Assembly (NCBI RefSeq): GCF_011059145.1
Contig: NZ_JAALLT010000001.1
Coordinates: 603,250-667,249, forward strand
Source: Halalkalibaculum roseum
GTDB taxonomy: Bacteria > Bacteroidota > Rhodothermia > Balneolales > Balneolaceae
Reading direction: 5' to 3'
Length of the DNA stretch: 64,000 bases
The notes beneath the pieces were generated by a model, which ran no database searches, had not been told where the DNA came from, and worked only from the letters and a program-made list of their open reading frames with translations. The position numbers and the translations under genes were made by a program. Shown here piece after piece: positions 35,385-43,638 of this stretch (positions are counted from its first letter, which is position 1; each line of letters starts with the position of its first letter).

Positions 35385-35957
35385 CTACTCGTTAAGCAGC
35401 CTGTTTATTCTTGGTTCCAGCTCTTTTTGGGTGAGTGCCCCAACGGCAAAATACTGCAGATTTCCTTTTTTATTAATGATATAGGTTGTGGGAATGCCCA
35501 TTGTCGGACCGTATTTGTCCATGACACTGCCATCGTCTATGAACATTGGGTAGTTTACCTCATATTTTTCCATGAAAGGCTTGACTACTGACTTGCCCTG
35601 TTCATCAATAGAAACACCCAGTATCACCAGTCCCTCTTCACGGTACTGATTGTACAGGTCAACGAAATCCGGAGTTTCGTCGTGGCAGGGGGCACACCAG
35701 GTTGCCCAAATATTCATTACTACCACTTTCCCCTGCTGTTCAGATAGGGTAAAGGTTTCTCCGTTCAAAAGAGTAACGGTAAAATCCTGAGCTTTGGCTT
35801 CTTTCTTTGCCGGGTAGAGGGTTGCCGAATAAGGGTCCAGCTGTTCTACGGGTTGCGGTGCCACGCCGGAATTGGTATCTGAATTTTTATTCTCATTGGA
35901 ACAACCCAGTATTACCAGGAATCCAAGAAGCAAAATTAACGAGTCTCTACTGTTCAT
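35385..35957 (-). CDS. TlpA-like thiol-disulfide oxidoreductase lipoprotein
   Basis: The 190-residue protein has a lipoprotein signal (LLLGFLVILGC, Cys19) and a TlpA/ResA-type thioredoxin domain: VVMNIWATWCAPCHDETPDF with the CAPC active site near residue 86, and MGIPTTYIINKKG with the cis-proline. It would act in the periplasm, reducing disulfides in cytochrome c or copper-site maturation. Its first 11 bases overlap the end of the 91-aa membrane protein gene, so both are translationally coupled. Confidence 0.92.
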   Translation of the reverse strand: MNSRDSLILLLGFLVILGCSNENKNSDTNSGVAPQPVEQLDPYSATLYPAKKEAKAQDFTVTLLNGETFTLSEQQGKVVVMNIWATWCAPCHDETPDFVDLYNQYREEGLVILGVSIDEQGKSVVKPFMEKYEVNYPMFIDDGSVMDKYGPTMGIPTTYIINKKGNLQYFAVGALTQKELEPRINRLLNE

Positions 35958-36222
35958 CGGCCTTTTGCTTTTCCCATTCCGATTTACTCATAATTTGTCC
36001 GGTTGGAGTGATGACTTCGCCGGGACCGGGTTCTTCTTGTGGAAATTTATCAATACCTACATTGGGGTCACGATCTTCAGGTACGTAATGAAAATGTGCC
36101 CCATGAGAGACAGCGGTGTAGGGTTTCGGGTTAAAGAAACCGAGGGCATCGGATAGGGCAAAACCCGCAGCGACTATCACCAGAACAATGAAAATGTATT
36201 TGAGTTTATTCTTGGAGGTCAT
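35947..36222 (-). CDS. Hypothetical single-span membrane protein in DUF411/TlpA unit
   Basis: The 91-residue protein has one membrane segment (YIFIVLVIVAAGFALSDAL, about 9-27) followed by a polar tail with a His-rich AVSHGAHFHYVPED motif and Pro/Glu-rich end, probably in the periplasm. The three histidines could bind metal. It overlaps the TlpA-like gene by 11 bases and follows DUF411 by 50 bases. No family is recognised. Confidence 0.75.
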   Translation of the reverse strand: MTSKNKLKYIFIVLVIVAAGFALSDALGFFNPKPYTAVSHGAHFHYVPEDRDPNVGIDKFPQEEPGPGEVITPTGQIMSKSEWEKQKADEQ

Positions 36223-36272
36223 GATTCTGCTTGCTTCATATTAAGCGGAAGTCAGATGTTCAGGTTGGGCAA

Positions 36273-36746
36273 TCAGTGGCTTGCATAAACCTGGCGTGAT
36301 CCGTCCTCCTGAAAAATCATTACGTCATAGGCATCATCAGGTCTGTTGGGATTTTCCATGCCCGGCGAACCGATGGGCATACCTGGTACTGCAATGCCCT
36401 TGGCATCGGGCTTCTCATTTAGAAGTCGCTCAATATCTTCAACCGGAACGTGACCTTCAACTACATAACCGTTTATGATTGAGGTGTGGCATGAGCTCAT
36501 GTCGTTGGGTACCTTATTAGTGAACTTAAAAGCGGCAAGGTTGTCAATCGGCTGTTCGGTTACATCATAGCCATTGGCTTCCATGTAGCTTGCCCAATCC
36601 GCACAGCACACACAGCCTTCGTTCTTATACATAGTGAAGCTGGCTTTTTCAGCACCTCCGGAATTATCGGATCGGTTTTGGGAACAGGCAGATACCAAAC
36701 CCAGAATTAACATTGCAAACAGGGTATTGTGAATTAACTTTCTCAT
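36273..36746 (-). CDS. DUF411 metal-binding lipoprotein
   Basis: The 157-residue protein has a lipobox (LGLVSAC, Cys21) and the DUF411 pattern: MYKNEGCVCCADWASYMEAN (C45, C47, C48), VPNDMSSCHTSIINGYVVEG and HVPVEDIERLLNE. DUF411 proteins have a thioredoxin-like fold and occur in copper and other metal resistance clusters; CXCC with the later Cys-His is a likely Cu(I) site. It is periplasmic or outer-membrane bound. It is the first gene of the unit with the 91-aa protein, TlpA and the methyltransferase. Confidence 0.9.
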   Translation of the reverse strand: MRKLIHNTLFAMLILGLVSACSQNRSDNSGGAEKASFTMYKNEGCVCCADWASYMEANGYDVTEQPIDNLAAFKFTNKVPNDMSSCHTSIINGYVVEGHVPVEDIERLLNEKPDAKGIAVPGMPIGSPGMENPNRPDDAYDVMIFQEDGSRQVYASH

Positions 36747-36876
36747 AGTACAGATAAAATTAGGACTTTTTTATTGGACTCAAAGATAATGTGTTTTAAG
36801 GAGTAAAATAAACGAAAAGTATGGTCTTTACCGGTTGGCCCGGCGTTAGAATTATGACTGTTTATAGCTTTTTAAT

Positions 36877-37497
36877 TTACGTTTTCAGTTTTGCTTCGAT
36901 AAAGAAGAAATTCCAATAACGCCAGCTCCATTCCAAAACGTTAATCATTTGGAAACCGCACTCATTCAGCTGGTCTTGCATTTCAACGAATGATCGGGTA
37001 TTAATATTTTCGGTGGTCCACCATGTAATTACCTTATTCACAAAACGAAAAAATCCAGATCGATTCCAGTCGAGTATATACACTCTTCCTCCCGGCTTTA
37101 ATAGGCTGTGAAAGTGTTCAAGCGCATGTTTTTGGTTGCTGTAAAAGTGAAATGCATTTAAACAAAAAATTCGGTCAAAATGCCGGTCGTCAAATTCAAG
37201 TTTTTCTGCCGTTTGGTTGCTGAATGTAATCTTTGGGTGATCTGCCAATCGTTTTTGTGCAAATTCAAGCATTGTCTTCGAGGGATCATTGAGTACCAGT
37301 TTTTCAAAAGGGGCATCCAACTCCGTCAATTCTAAAGCTAGCAGTCCGGTTCCGCTGCTGACGTCCAGCAGGGTTTCTCCTTCCTCAATTTCGATATGCT
37401 TTAGAAAGATTTCATGGGTATGGTTGAGGTAGGCTTCCCATCTGTGTTCATACCTTTTAGCCTTACGATTGAATGCTTCTTCACTATAATGAGTCAA
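36877..37497 (-). CDS. Class I SAM-dependent methyltransferase
   Basis: The 206-residue protein has SAM motif LLDVSSGTGLLALEL (about 43-57), the acidic LVLNDPSKTMLEFAQ, and FDRIFCLNAFHFY at motif IV, then LLKPGGRVYILDWNRSG. It has only two cysteines (one at motif IV, one near the C-terminus) and lacks the cysteine triad of ArsM arsenite methyltransferases. It follows the CSC-type P1B ATPase by seven bases, so it is in that operon; a role in metal or metalloid chemistry is an inference from this only. Confidence 0.82.
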   Translation of the reverse strand: MTHYSEEAFNRKAKRYEHRWEAYLNHTHEIFLKHIEIEEGETLLDVSSGTGLLALELTELDAPFEKLVLNDPSKTMLEFAQKRLADHPKITFSNQTAEKLEFDDRHFDRIFCLNAFHFYSNQKHALEHFHSLLKPGGRVYILDWNRSGFFRFVNKVITWWTTENINTRSFVEMQDQLNECGFQMINVLEWSWRYWNFFFIEAKLKT

Positions 37498-37504
37498 ATC
37501 AGGT

Positions 37505-39592
37505 CTATTTCTTTAGCAGCCGTGATGAATTTGCCATAATTCCGATATCCGGCAGGGATTGGGCTGCTGCAGCGAGAATGGGAGGAAGGATGCCAAAGGC
37601 GGCTAGGGAGAGGCCTGCGATATTATAGGCTGTGGTAAATCCAAAGTTCCATCGAATGACCGTCATGGTTTTTTGTACCGATTCGAAAAGTTTGGGAATT
37701 AGCGACCAGTCATCACGCAGTAAAATAATATCGGCGGTTTCAATGGCTACGTCCGTGCCGGTAGTCCCCATGGCAATACCAACATCTGCCTGAGCCAGGG
37801 CAGGGGCATCGTTGACACCGTCGCCGACCATCACCACGACCTTGCCTTGAGACTGAAACTCCCTGACAATTCCGATTTTATCTTCAGGAAGCAATTCGGC
37901 TCGGTAATTGATACCGAGCCTTCCGGCGAGGTCCCGGGCAGTTTCGGTATTGTCACCTGTCAGCAGTTCAATGTGTGAGAAGCCAAATTTTTTGATATGG
38001 TCTATTGCCTCGCCTGCAGATTTCCGTTCCGTATCACGGGCAGTCAGCAGGCCTATCAGTTCGTTATCCTTCTGAACGGTGATGATGGTGTCACCCCGGT
38101 TTTTCAATTGTTGTATACGGTTTTCATAATCCTCAGTGGATTCAACCATTCGTTCATTACCCACTGTTATTATTCCCTGTTGAACCTTGGCCCTGACACC
38201 GTTACCGGTTAAAGATTCAAAATCTTGCGGTTTTTCCAGTGATAGATGCTCATTTCTGGCAGCCGTTACTATGGCTTTGCCCAGGGGATGTTCGGAATAA
38301 AATTCGGCGCTTGCGGCGAGTTTTAAGAGCTCTTCCCTCGAGCATCCGTTTAATGGTATGACCTCGCCAATGGAAGGTTCACCGAAAGTAAGGGTTCCTG
38401 TCTTATCCAGCAGCAATACATCGGCCTTCGCCAGCGATTCAATATATTTCCCGCCCTTAATAAGCAGGCCTCTTTTGGCGTTGGAACCGATGGATGCCAG
38501 CAGGGCTACAGGCGTTGCCAGGGCAAAGGCACACGAGCAGGCTACGACCATCACGGCTACGGTAGCCATCACATCACCGCTGAAGAGGTAGGTGAGCAGG
38601 GCAATACCCGCCACAACCGGCAGGTAGTAGGCTGAAAAGCGATCTGCAATGCGCTGCACTCTTCCTTTTTTCGACTCGGCTTCTTCAACCATCTGGATGA
38701 TTTTACCGAAGGTGGAGTCGCGCCCGATAGCTTCGGCCTTCACCAGAATTCGTCCTCCTTGAGCAATTGTCGAGGCATAAACTTGGCTGCCATCAGATAC
38801 CTCAACAGGCATGGATTCCCCGGTAATAGGTGACTGATCTATCGTTGCAGTTCCTTCTATCACCGTACCGTCAACTGGGATACTGCCGCCGGGCCTTACC
38901 AGAATTGTGTCTCCAACTTGAACATCATCCACTGCTACCTCCTGTTCCTTACCGTCTCTGATTACAGTAGCCTGCTTTGGTGCCAGATTGGTCAGGGAGC
39001 GAATGGAATCGCGTGCCTTTTCGGTAGTGTACCCTTCTATAAAGTCACCTGTCCGCATAAAAAAGACGACAATAGCTGCCGTTACCCATTCTCCGGCTGC
39101 CAGTGCCGCAAGCGCACCCAGTGCCATAAGCGCATGGGGCGTTACTCGTTTGTTTATGGCAGCCTTAATAACCTGAATAAATACGGGATAACCCATAGCC
39201 ACTACAAAGAGTGTACCGGCCCAAAAGGGGATATAATCGGTGACGGTTTGAAAAAGACCAAGCCACTCACCGGCCACGATCACTGTCAGGATGGCTCCGA
39301 AAACGAGTCCGAAGAGCCGGAAAGATTTTTTTGCGAGATCCTCGGCCTGTTGAGTATCCCCCGATTTATCATGCTGAATATCGACTACCCGGTATCCAAT
39401 ATCCTCAACCCTTTTCTTCAATGATTGCAAATCAGGCAGTGAGGAATTTGATTTGAGGTACGCCTTTTCTGAAGAGAGCAACACCTCTGCAGAATCCACA
39501 CCCTCCATATCTTCAAGAGCGCTTTTGACGCTGCGTACGCAACCGGCACAATCCATGCCTTTAACAGTTATTTCCAGTTCCTTCTTTTCCAT
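37505..39592 (-). CDS. Heavy-metal P1B ATPase with CSC membrane motif
   Basis: The 695-residue pump has one HMA domain with GMDCAGC (residues 12-18), eight membrane segments, the TGES actuator loop, the phosphorylated aspartate of DKTGT (D396), HPLG in the nucleotide domain, and GDGVNDAP. The metal-selecting membrane motif is CSC (352-354, in VACSCAFALATP) and not the CPC of CopA or zinc pumps. The C-terminal helix AQSLPDIGIMANSSRLLKK also differs from the usual SSxxVxxNSLRL. It exports a soft metal ion from the cytoplasm, but the ion is uncertain. It abuts the GDCCVxC gene with no gap. Confidence 0.88.
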   Translation of the reverse strand: MEKKELEITVKGMDCAGCVRSVKSALEDMEGVDSAEVLLSSEKAYLKSNSSLPDLQSLKKRVEDIGYRVVDIQHDKSGDTQQAEDLAKKSFRLFGLVFGAILTVIVAGEWLGLFQTVTDYIPFWAGTLFVVAMGYPVFIQVIKAAINKRVTPHALMALGALAALAAGEWVTAAIVVFFMRTGDFIEGYTTEKARDSIRSLTNLAPKQATVIRDGKEQEVAVDDVQVGDTILVRPGGSIPVDGTVIEGTATIDQSPITGESMPVEVSDGSQVYASTIAQGGRILVKAEAIGRDSTFGKIIQMVEEAESKKGRVQRIADRFSAYYLPVVAGIALLTYLFSGDVMATVAVMVVACSCAFALATPVALLASIGSNAKRGLLIKGGKYIESLAKADVLLLDKTGTLTFGEPSIGEVIPLNGCSREELLKLAASAEFYSEHPLGKAIVTAARNEHLSLEKPQDFESLTGNGVRAKVQQGIITVGNERMVESTEDYENRIQQLKNRGDTIITVQKDNELIGLLTARDTERKSAGEAIDHIKKFGFSHIELLTGDNTETARDLAGRLGINYRAELLPEDKIGIVREFQSQGKVVVMVGDGVNDAPALAQADVGIAMGTTGTDVAIETADIILLRDDWSLIPKLFESVQKTMTVIRWNFGFTTAYNIAGLSLAAFGILPPILAAAAQSLPDIGIMANSSRLLKK

Positions 39593-39802
39593 TCAGCAAC
39601 ATCCTGATTTTTGTACGGGTGGACAGGGGGTATCCCCGTAAGAACAATATACGCAACAATCGCCTTTTTGGGGTTTTATCAATTCTTCACAATTTGGACA
39701 TTTCCAAAAAAAGAGGCAGGAGTCCTCCGGCATTGTTTCTTTGGATTGGTGTCCGCATTCGGGACAGGTTACTGTAGAGTTTAATGCGATCTCCTCTTTC
39801 AT
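39593..39802 (-). CDS. GDCCVxC domain protein
   Basis: The 69-residue protein has 11 cysteines: CPEC (13-16), C29, CPNC (35-38), the family motif GDCCVYC (47-53), C60, and a terminal CC (68-69). This matches the GDCCVxC (seleno)protein family; here cysteine codons are used throughout. The two CxxC pairs suggest a zinc ribbon, and the GDCCVYC segment a soft-metal site. It ends one base before the P1B ATPase start, so it could deliver metal to that pump. No signal peptide is visible, so it is cytoplasmic. Confidence 0.88.
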   Translation of the reverse strand: MKEEIALNSTVTCPECGHQSKETMPEDSCLFFWKCPNCEELIKPQKGDCCVYCSYGDTPCPPVQKSGCC

Positions 39803-39852
39803 AAACTTGTAATTCTATTTATTAAAGATTCTTGTCTGTTTCATCCATGTTA

Positions 39853-39900
39853 TTACTCTGTGCACCTCTGCTTCACTTTGTGCAACTCTGTGAAATAATC
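39853..39900. repeat. CTCTGTG dispersed repeat (half copy)
   Basis: TACTCTGTGCACCTCTGCTT followed by CACTTTGTGCAACTCTGTGA shares its order of blocks with the left halves of the repeats at 30767 and 33152. The inverted right half is absent. Confidence 0.55.
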
Positions 39901-39976
39901 ATTTCACATTTTCAATTAAATAGTGAATCACGGGAAGTTAATACTTAATTGCCTTTATACTTACTACAGGTTTTAT

Positions 39977-40426
39977 TTATTGCCGTGCATTCATATCAAC
40001 CCATCGCTCGTAGGTTTTATTATCCCAGAGGCTCTGGATATAGGCAATAACAGCAATCTTTTCTTCATCGCTCAGGCTATCTCCGAAAGCGGGCATGGTG
40101 CCGCCAACTGGTGCCCCTCCTTCATCGATGGTTCGCACCAGAACTTCAAAGGGATGGTGCCAGGTGTGGGCCGAGCCGTTTAAGGGTGGAGGCGGAAAAG
40201 AACCGTCAGGATTTGGTTTTTTCCAGTTTGCAACGGTGCTCTGCCCGTAGGTTCCGTGACATCGTGCACAGTTTTCGGCGTAGACCACTTTTCCGGTTTC
40301 AAATTGCTGTTTGCTAAACCAGCGCCCTTGTACTACATATTCGGGTTCAGCCTGATTGTTCGAGTTACAACCCACTAAAAAAGTGAGTGACAGCAATATC
40401 AGTACCGGGTAAGATAAGGAGTGCAT
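39977..40426 (-). CDS. Cytochrome c family lipoprotein
   Basis: The 149-residue protein has a lipobox (LTFLVGC, Cys20) and one haem c site C53-A-R-C56-H57 in YAENCARCHGTYGQ, with a distal methionine in GGTMPAFGDSLS and the helix EEKIAVIAYIQSLW typical of class I cytochromes c. It would carry electrons in the periplasm or at the outer membrane. It follows the DUF2231 gene by 17 bases on the same strand, so both form a pair. Confidence 0.92.
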   Translation of the reverse strand: MHSLSYPVLILLSLTFLVGCNSNNQAEPEYVVQGRWFSKQQFETGKVVYAENCARCHGTYGQSTVANWKKPNPDGSFPPPPLNGSAHTWHHPFEVLVRTIDEGGAPVGGTMPAFGDSLSDEEKIAVIAYIQSLWDNKTYERWVDMNARQ

Positions 40427-40443
40427 AGTGTTTTAATACCGGT

Positions 40444-41517
40444 TTACTGTAGTTGAGTAAGTTCCACCCGGTCAATTAACAAGGTGCCGCTTCCATCGAT
40501 GGCCATACCTACCTCTCCGGGTTCCGGTGCATCACCGTGTCCGTGTACTACCATCTCCTTGTTGATGTAGCCACGGAAATGAGTGCCGTTAGCGACGGTG
40601 CGGATAAACAACATGCCTGAAGCGGAATAAGATTCTTCGGCAAACACTTCCCGGCTTCCATCAGTCACTCGCCCCTGGGTAATGGTGCCATCCGTAGATA
40701 AATTCACAAAATCATAGTTTTGGGCATCCTTTACATGATTGAGCAGCATTATCTCACCTTCAAAATCCGTAAGGTTCAGGTAATAATCTACCTGTACATT
40801 TTGATAACTATTCGTAGTGGTGAAAAAACTACTCAGAGAGTCACCGCTAATTGAAAGTAACTGTAAATCCCCGCTTTGTACAACAGAAGGATTAAGGGAC
40901 TGTGCAGAACCTTTCATCCACCGGAAGTTTTCCAGAAGCGAACTGACGGCATTCGGACTCATGCGCCATGACCAGTCGCCGTTTTCCTCTACGGTGAAGG
41001 TACCTTGGTTGGTAGCTTCCAGGCTATCCGTTGATGTGATCTCTTTTTGTTCCTTTTGGATCAGCTGACCGGTGCCGACACCGTAGCCAAATACCATTTC
41101 GGCCCCATGTTCGCCTGTTTCATATAGCATAAAAAGCCCGGGTAACACTGTCAGTAAAATGATAACCCTGAATTTAAATTGGTCAATGATATCCAGCCTG
41201 TGAAATATCAATCTTAGTGCCAGGTACGCAACGAAGAACCAGATGGTCCACCAGGCCCATTCAGAGTGGCTATTCAGAACCGATTGTGCTTCTGATGGCA
41301 GAAATACACTGTCACCCGCCAATGTACCGGTATAATAACTGATCAGAGCGGCAAGAGTCCCTGCGCCGTATAGAATGGTCGACTTGAGATCATCCCACCT
41401 TTTATCAGGCAAAAAGAGATTCAGCAGATCCATTAGAACCGCCATAAATATCAGGGCAATGGGAAAGTGAACAATAATCGGGTGAATGTTTGGGGCCCAT
41501 TCCGGTATAATGCTCAT
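40444..41517 (-). CDS. DUF2231 membrane protein fused to a jelly-roll-like domain
   Basis: The 357-residue protein begins with the DUF2231 module (about 1-150): NIHPIIVHFPIALIFMAV with conserved histidines, and four membrane segments, a layout suited to binding haem. The C-terminal half (about 190-355) is a soluble beta-rich domain resembling the LamG/DUF1080 fold (VQVDYYLNLTDFEGEIMLL, GTHFRGYINKEMVVHGHGD). It lies 17 bases upstream of the cytochrome c gene, so electron transfer between the two is plausible. The combination is not one I can name. Confidence 0.78.
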   Translation of the reverse strand: MSIIPEWAPNIHPIIVHFPIALIFMAVLMDLLNLFLPDKRWDDLKSTILYGAGTLAALISYYTGTLAGDSVFLPSEAQSVLNSHSEWAWWTIWFFVAYLALRLIFHRLDIIDQFKFRVIILLTVLPGLFMLYETGEHGAEMVFGYGVGTGQLIQKEQKEITSTDSLEATNQGTFTVEENGDWSWRMSPNAVSSLLENFRWMKGSAQSLNPSVVQSGDLQLLSISGDSLSSFFTTTNSYQNVQVDYYLNLTDFEGEIMLLNHVKDAQNYDFVNLSTDGTITQGRVTDGSREVFAEESYSASGMLFIRTVANGTHFRGYINKEMVVHGHGDAPEPGEVGMAIDGSGTLLIDRVELTQLQ

Positions 41518-41679
41518 TCAGTATCAGGATTGATTGAAAAAAGATTATATCTAAACGAATAATCAGGATTAACGAAAAATAAGCAAAAGCCATTAGGATA
41601 GTAAATGTCAGTAGGACAATATCCATACTCGTTTCTATTTTCGGATATCTAAACGTAAATAAAACAGGTTTTTGATTTT

Positions 41680-41724
41680 AAAATACCTCCCCCGTGTTGG
41701 TATTATGGAGTCAGTCGGGGGAGG
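41680..41724 (-). terminator. Intrinsic terminator behind cupredoxin gene
   Basis: On the minus strand CCTCCCCCG (41724-41716) pairs with CGGGGGAGG (41694-41686), 21-nt loop, followed by TATTTTAAAATC. The 9-bp GC-rich stem and short U-run fit a terminator for the cupredoxin gene. Confidence 0.7.
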
Positions 41725-41755
41725 AGGGAAGGAAGGATCAGAGAGCAAAAAGTTG

Positions 41756-42160
41756 TTAATAGATATCACCATTACCTGTGGAGGGGGTACCGCTGATGAC
41801 GGTATGAGATTCAGTACCTCTATTAATCCAGACAATTTCGGTTCCTGGCGACACGGTTATCTGTTCCGGACTAAATTGATCATTAATCATCTCAACGGTA
41901 TCCGGATCGGTACTGGTAGCACCCGCAGTGACTTGAACATTGCCCTGCATGTTCGGGGCGTGAATCTCGCAGTAATAGTTGAAGGAGCCTTCTTCTCCGA
42001 AAGTATAGCTGAATGATTCACCGGCCGGTATGTTTCCGCTGTCAAATAGCTTATTTGTGCCACGTTCGGCTTCGGTACCGCATGCCAAAAGAGTGACTGC
42101 GACAAGGATTGTAATGATCGAATAAGCGGCAAATTGTGAAATGTTGTTTTGCCTGTTCAT
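41756..42160 (-). CDS. Cupredoxin-like lipoprotein with halves in permuted order
   Basis: The 134-residue protein has a lipoprotein signal (VAVTLLAC, Cys27). Next comes what is normally the C-terminal half of a plastocyanin-like domain (residues 37-78): LFDSGNIPAGESFSYTF and FNYYCEIHAPNMQGNVQV with C64, H67, M71. After a short linker the normal N-terminal half follows (88-134): VEMINDQFSPEQITVSPG, IVWINRGTESHTV with H119, and the chain stops at GNGDIY, just where FDSGNI would normally follow. All four type 1 copper ligands are present but in circularly permuted order. It may be a genuine permutant, a domain-swapped dimer, or a remnant of a two-domain protein. Confidence 0.72.
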   Translation of the reverse strand: MNRQNNISQFAAYSIITILVAVTLLACGTEAERGTNKLFDSGNIPAGESFSYTFGEEGSFNYYCEIHAPNMQGNVQVTAGATSTDPDTVEMINDQFSPEQITVSPGTEIVWINRGTESHTVISGTPSTGNGDIY

Positions 42161-42315
42161 AAACTAACACCTTATTTCATTTTTTTCTTTAAGTATGACT
42201 CAGATCAAGCGAATTTATATTACCTGTTTCATCAGCCTATACAGGTAAATGATAGGGATGGTTGCCTAAGCAGGAGTACTTATTTGAGAAAAGAGAAGTA
42301 CCCGGAAAGAAGGAA

Positions 42316-42343
42316 TGAGGCAGGGATCTGTTATCCTGCCTCA
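42316..42343. terminator. 9-bp hairpin behind ArsP-type permease gene
   Basis: TGAGGCAGG (42316-42324) and CCTGCCTCA (42335-42343) form a perfect stem with a 10-nt loop. It lies 49 bases behind the permease stop. A clear U-run is missing (CATTCCTTC on the minus strand). Confidence 0.4.
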
Positions 42344-42391
42344 AAATAAGTCTAACACAACCTGTAAGCAGATCACTTTCAGGGGAGGAAA

Positions 42392-43597
42392 CTAAATGAT
42401 AGACGTAAAGAGGTAAGCTGTAAGACCTGCTGTCAACACTAAAATGAAGAGATAAACGATAGTTCTTTTCAGCCAGCCACCGCCTTCCATTTTCATCATT
42501 TTCATGTCATGATCCTGTAGATATTTTCTGTTTTGCCAGGCCAGCCAGGCGGCAATCCAGACAAAGATAAGATTCATCCAGAAGGTATAATCGATCTTGA
42601 ACTGTGTTATTTCAGCTATAGCACGTTGGCTTTCAGGCACTATTCCCAACAGAGAGAAGAGTCCGTTTAGAATAAGTGCTGTAATTACGATACTCACAAA
42701 CATGACTCCGGCAATATATAAAGCTACTCGCCAACCGTAGTACTTGGCATTGATATGTACCAATGGCGGAACCATAAGGTCGGAATAGATGAATCCCATG
42801 ATACCGGCAAAGAGTACTCCATTCTCATTAAGCACGGTTGCCAAAGGAATATTGCCCATTGACCCGATAAACGTTGCTGCTGCAACAAATGGTGCTACCA
42901 GCGCATTTTCGAGGGTAACCAACCAATCGGGAAGGTGTTGGGCATCAGCCAGGAAAAGGGCGGTCCAAAACGATTCAGGAACCAGTACGGCGACAAAACC
43001 TGCAATGGTAAATCCGATCAGAATATCCTCCCAGGCCATCTTCCAGTCGTTAACAAATTTATGCCCGACCAGTTGCCAGCCCTCTTTGCTTCTAATACGT
43101 TTCTTCCAATCGAAATCTTCAGTAAGTTCGTCGCCTTCGCTCTCCACCTTGTCACGTGCAGCTTCCAGCCAGCTCTCAGGATAGGTCAGTTTTATGAGGG
43201 CACTGCTGATCGCAATTAAAATTAGTCCCCCGACAATTTCAGCCGCCAGAAACTGCCAGCCTAGAAAAATGAGAATTAGAATACCAAGCTCTATAACAAG
43301 GTTCGTCGAGGCAAACATAAAAGCCACTGCGGCAATAAAGTGGGCACCTTTTTTTACCAGAGAACGGGCTGCAGCTAGTGCAGCGAAGGAACAGGAAGAG
43401 GATATAGCACCGAAAAAAGTGGAGAGAGAAACACTTTTAATATCGGCTTCTCCCATATATTGGGTAAGCTCATTTTTGGGTACAAAAGCCTGAATCATAC
43501 CGCTTACAAAATATCCCAGTACAAATGCCCAGCCTGACTTCCAGAAAAATCCGAGAGCGGTTTTTGCGGATTCCGCATAGAGTTCAAGAAAACTCAT
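42392..43597 (-). CDS. ArsP/DUF318-type permease
   Basis: The 401-residue inner-membrane protein has about ten membrane segments in two repeats and matches the ArsP_1 permease family (PF03773): GAISSSCSFAALAAARSLVKKGAHFIAA in the first half with the SSCSF cysteine motif, and FIGSMGNIPLATVLNENGV in the second. Characterised ArsP exports trivalent organoarsenicals; the many environmental homologues in copper or mercury clusters have unknown substrates. It is the last gene of a minus-strand run from the Cus genes. Confidence 0.87.
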   Translation of the reverse strand: MSFLELYAESAKTALGFFWKSGWAFVLGYFVSGMIQAFVPKNELTQYMGEADIKSVSLSTFFGAISSSCSFAALAAARSLVKKGAHFIAAVAFMFASTNLVIELGILILIFLGWQFLAAEIVGGLILIAISSALIKLTYPESWLEAARDKVESEGDELTEDFDWKKRIRSKEGWQLVGHKFVNDWKMAWEDILIGFTIAGFVAVLVPESFWTALFLADAQHLPDWLVTLENALVAPFVAAATFIGSMGNIPLATVLNENGVLFAGIMGFIYSDLMVPPLVHINAKYYGWRVALYIAGVMFVSIVITALILNGLFSLLGIVPESQRAIAEITQFKIDYTFWMNLIFVWIAAWLAWQNRKYLQDHDMKMMKMEGGGWLKRTIVYLFILVLTAGLTAYLFTSII

Positions 43598-43638
43598 AGC
43601 GTAGATACATTGAAATCAAAAAGAACAGTTAAACGCAG

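Noticed and set aside
36877-37497. ArsM arsenite methyltransferase
   Set aside because: The conserved cysteine triad of ArsM is missing; only two unrelated cysteines are present.
41405-41626. 73-codon hydrophobic minus-strand frame overlapping the DUF2231 start
   Set aside because: The first 35 residues are membrane-like, but the frame overlaps the conserved NIHPIIVHFP start of DUF2231 and turns into non-protein-like sequence there. A short leader peptide cannot be excluded.
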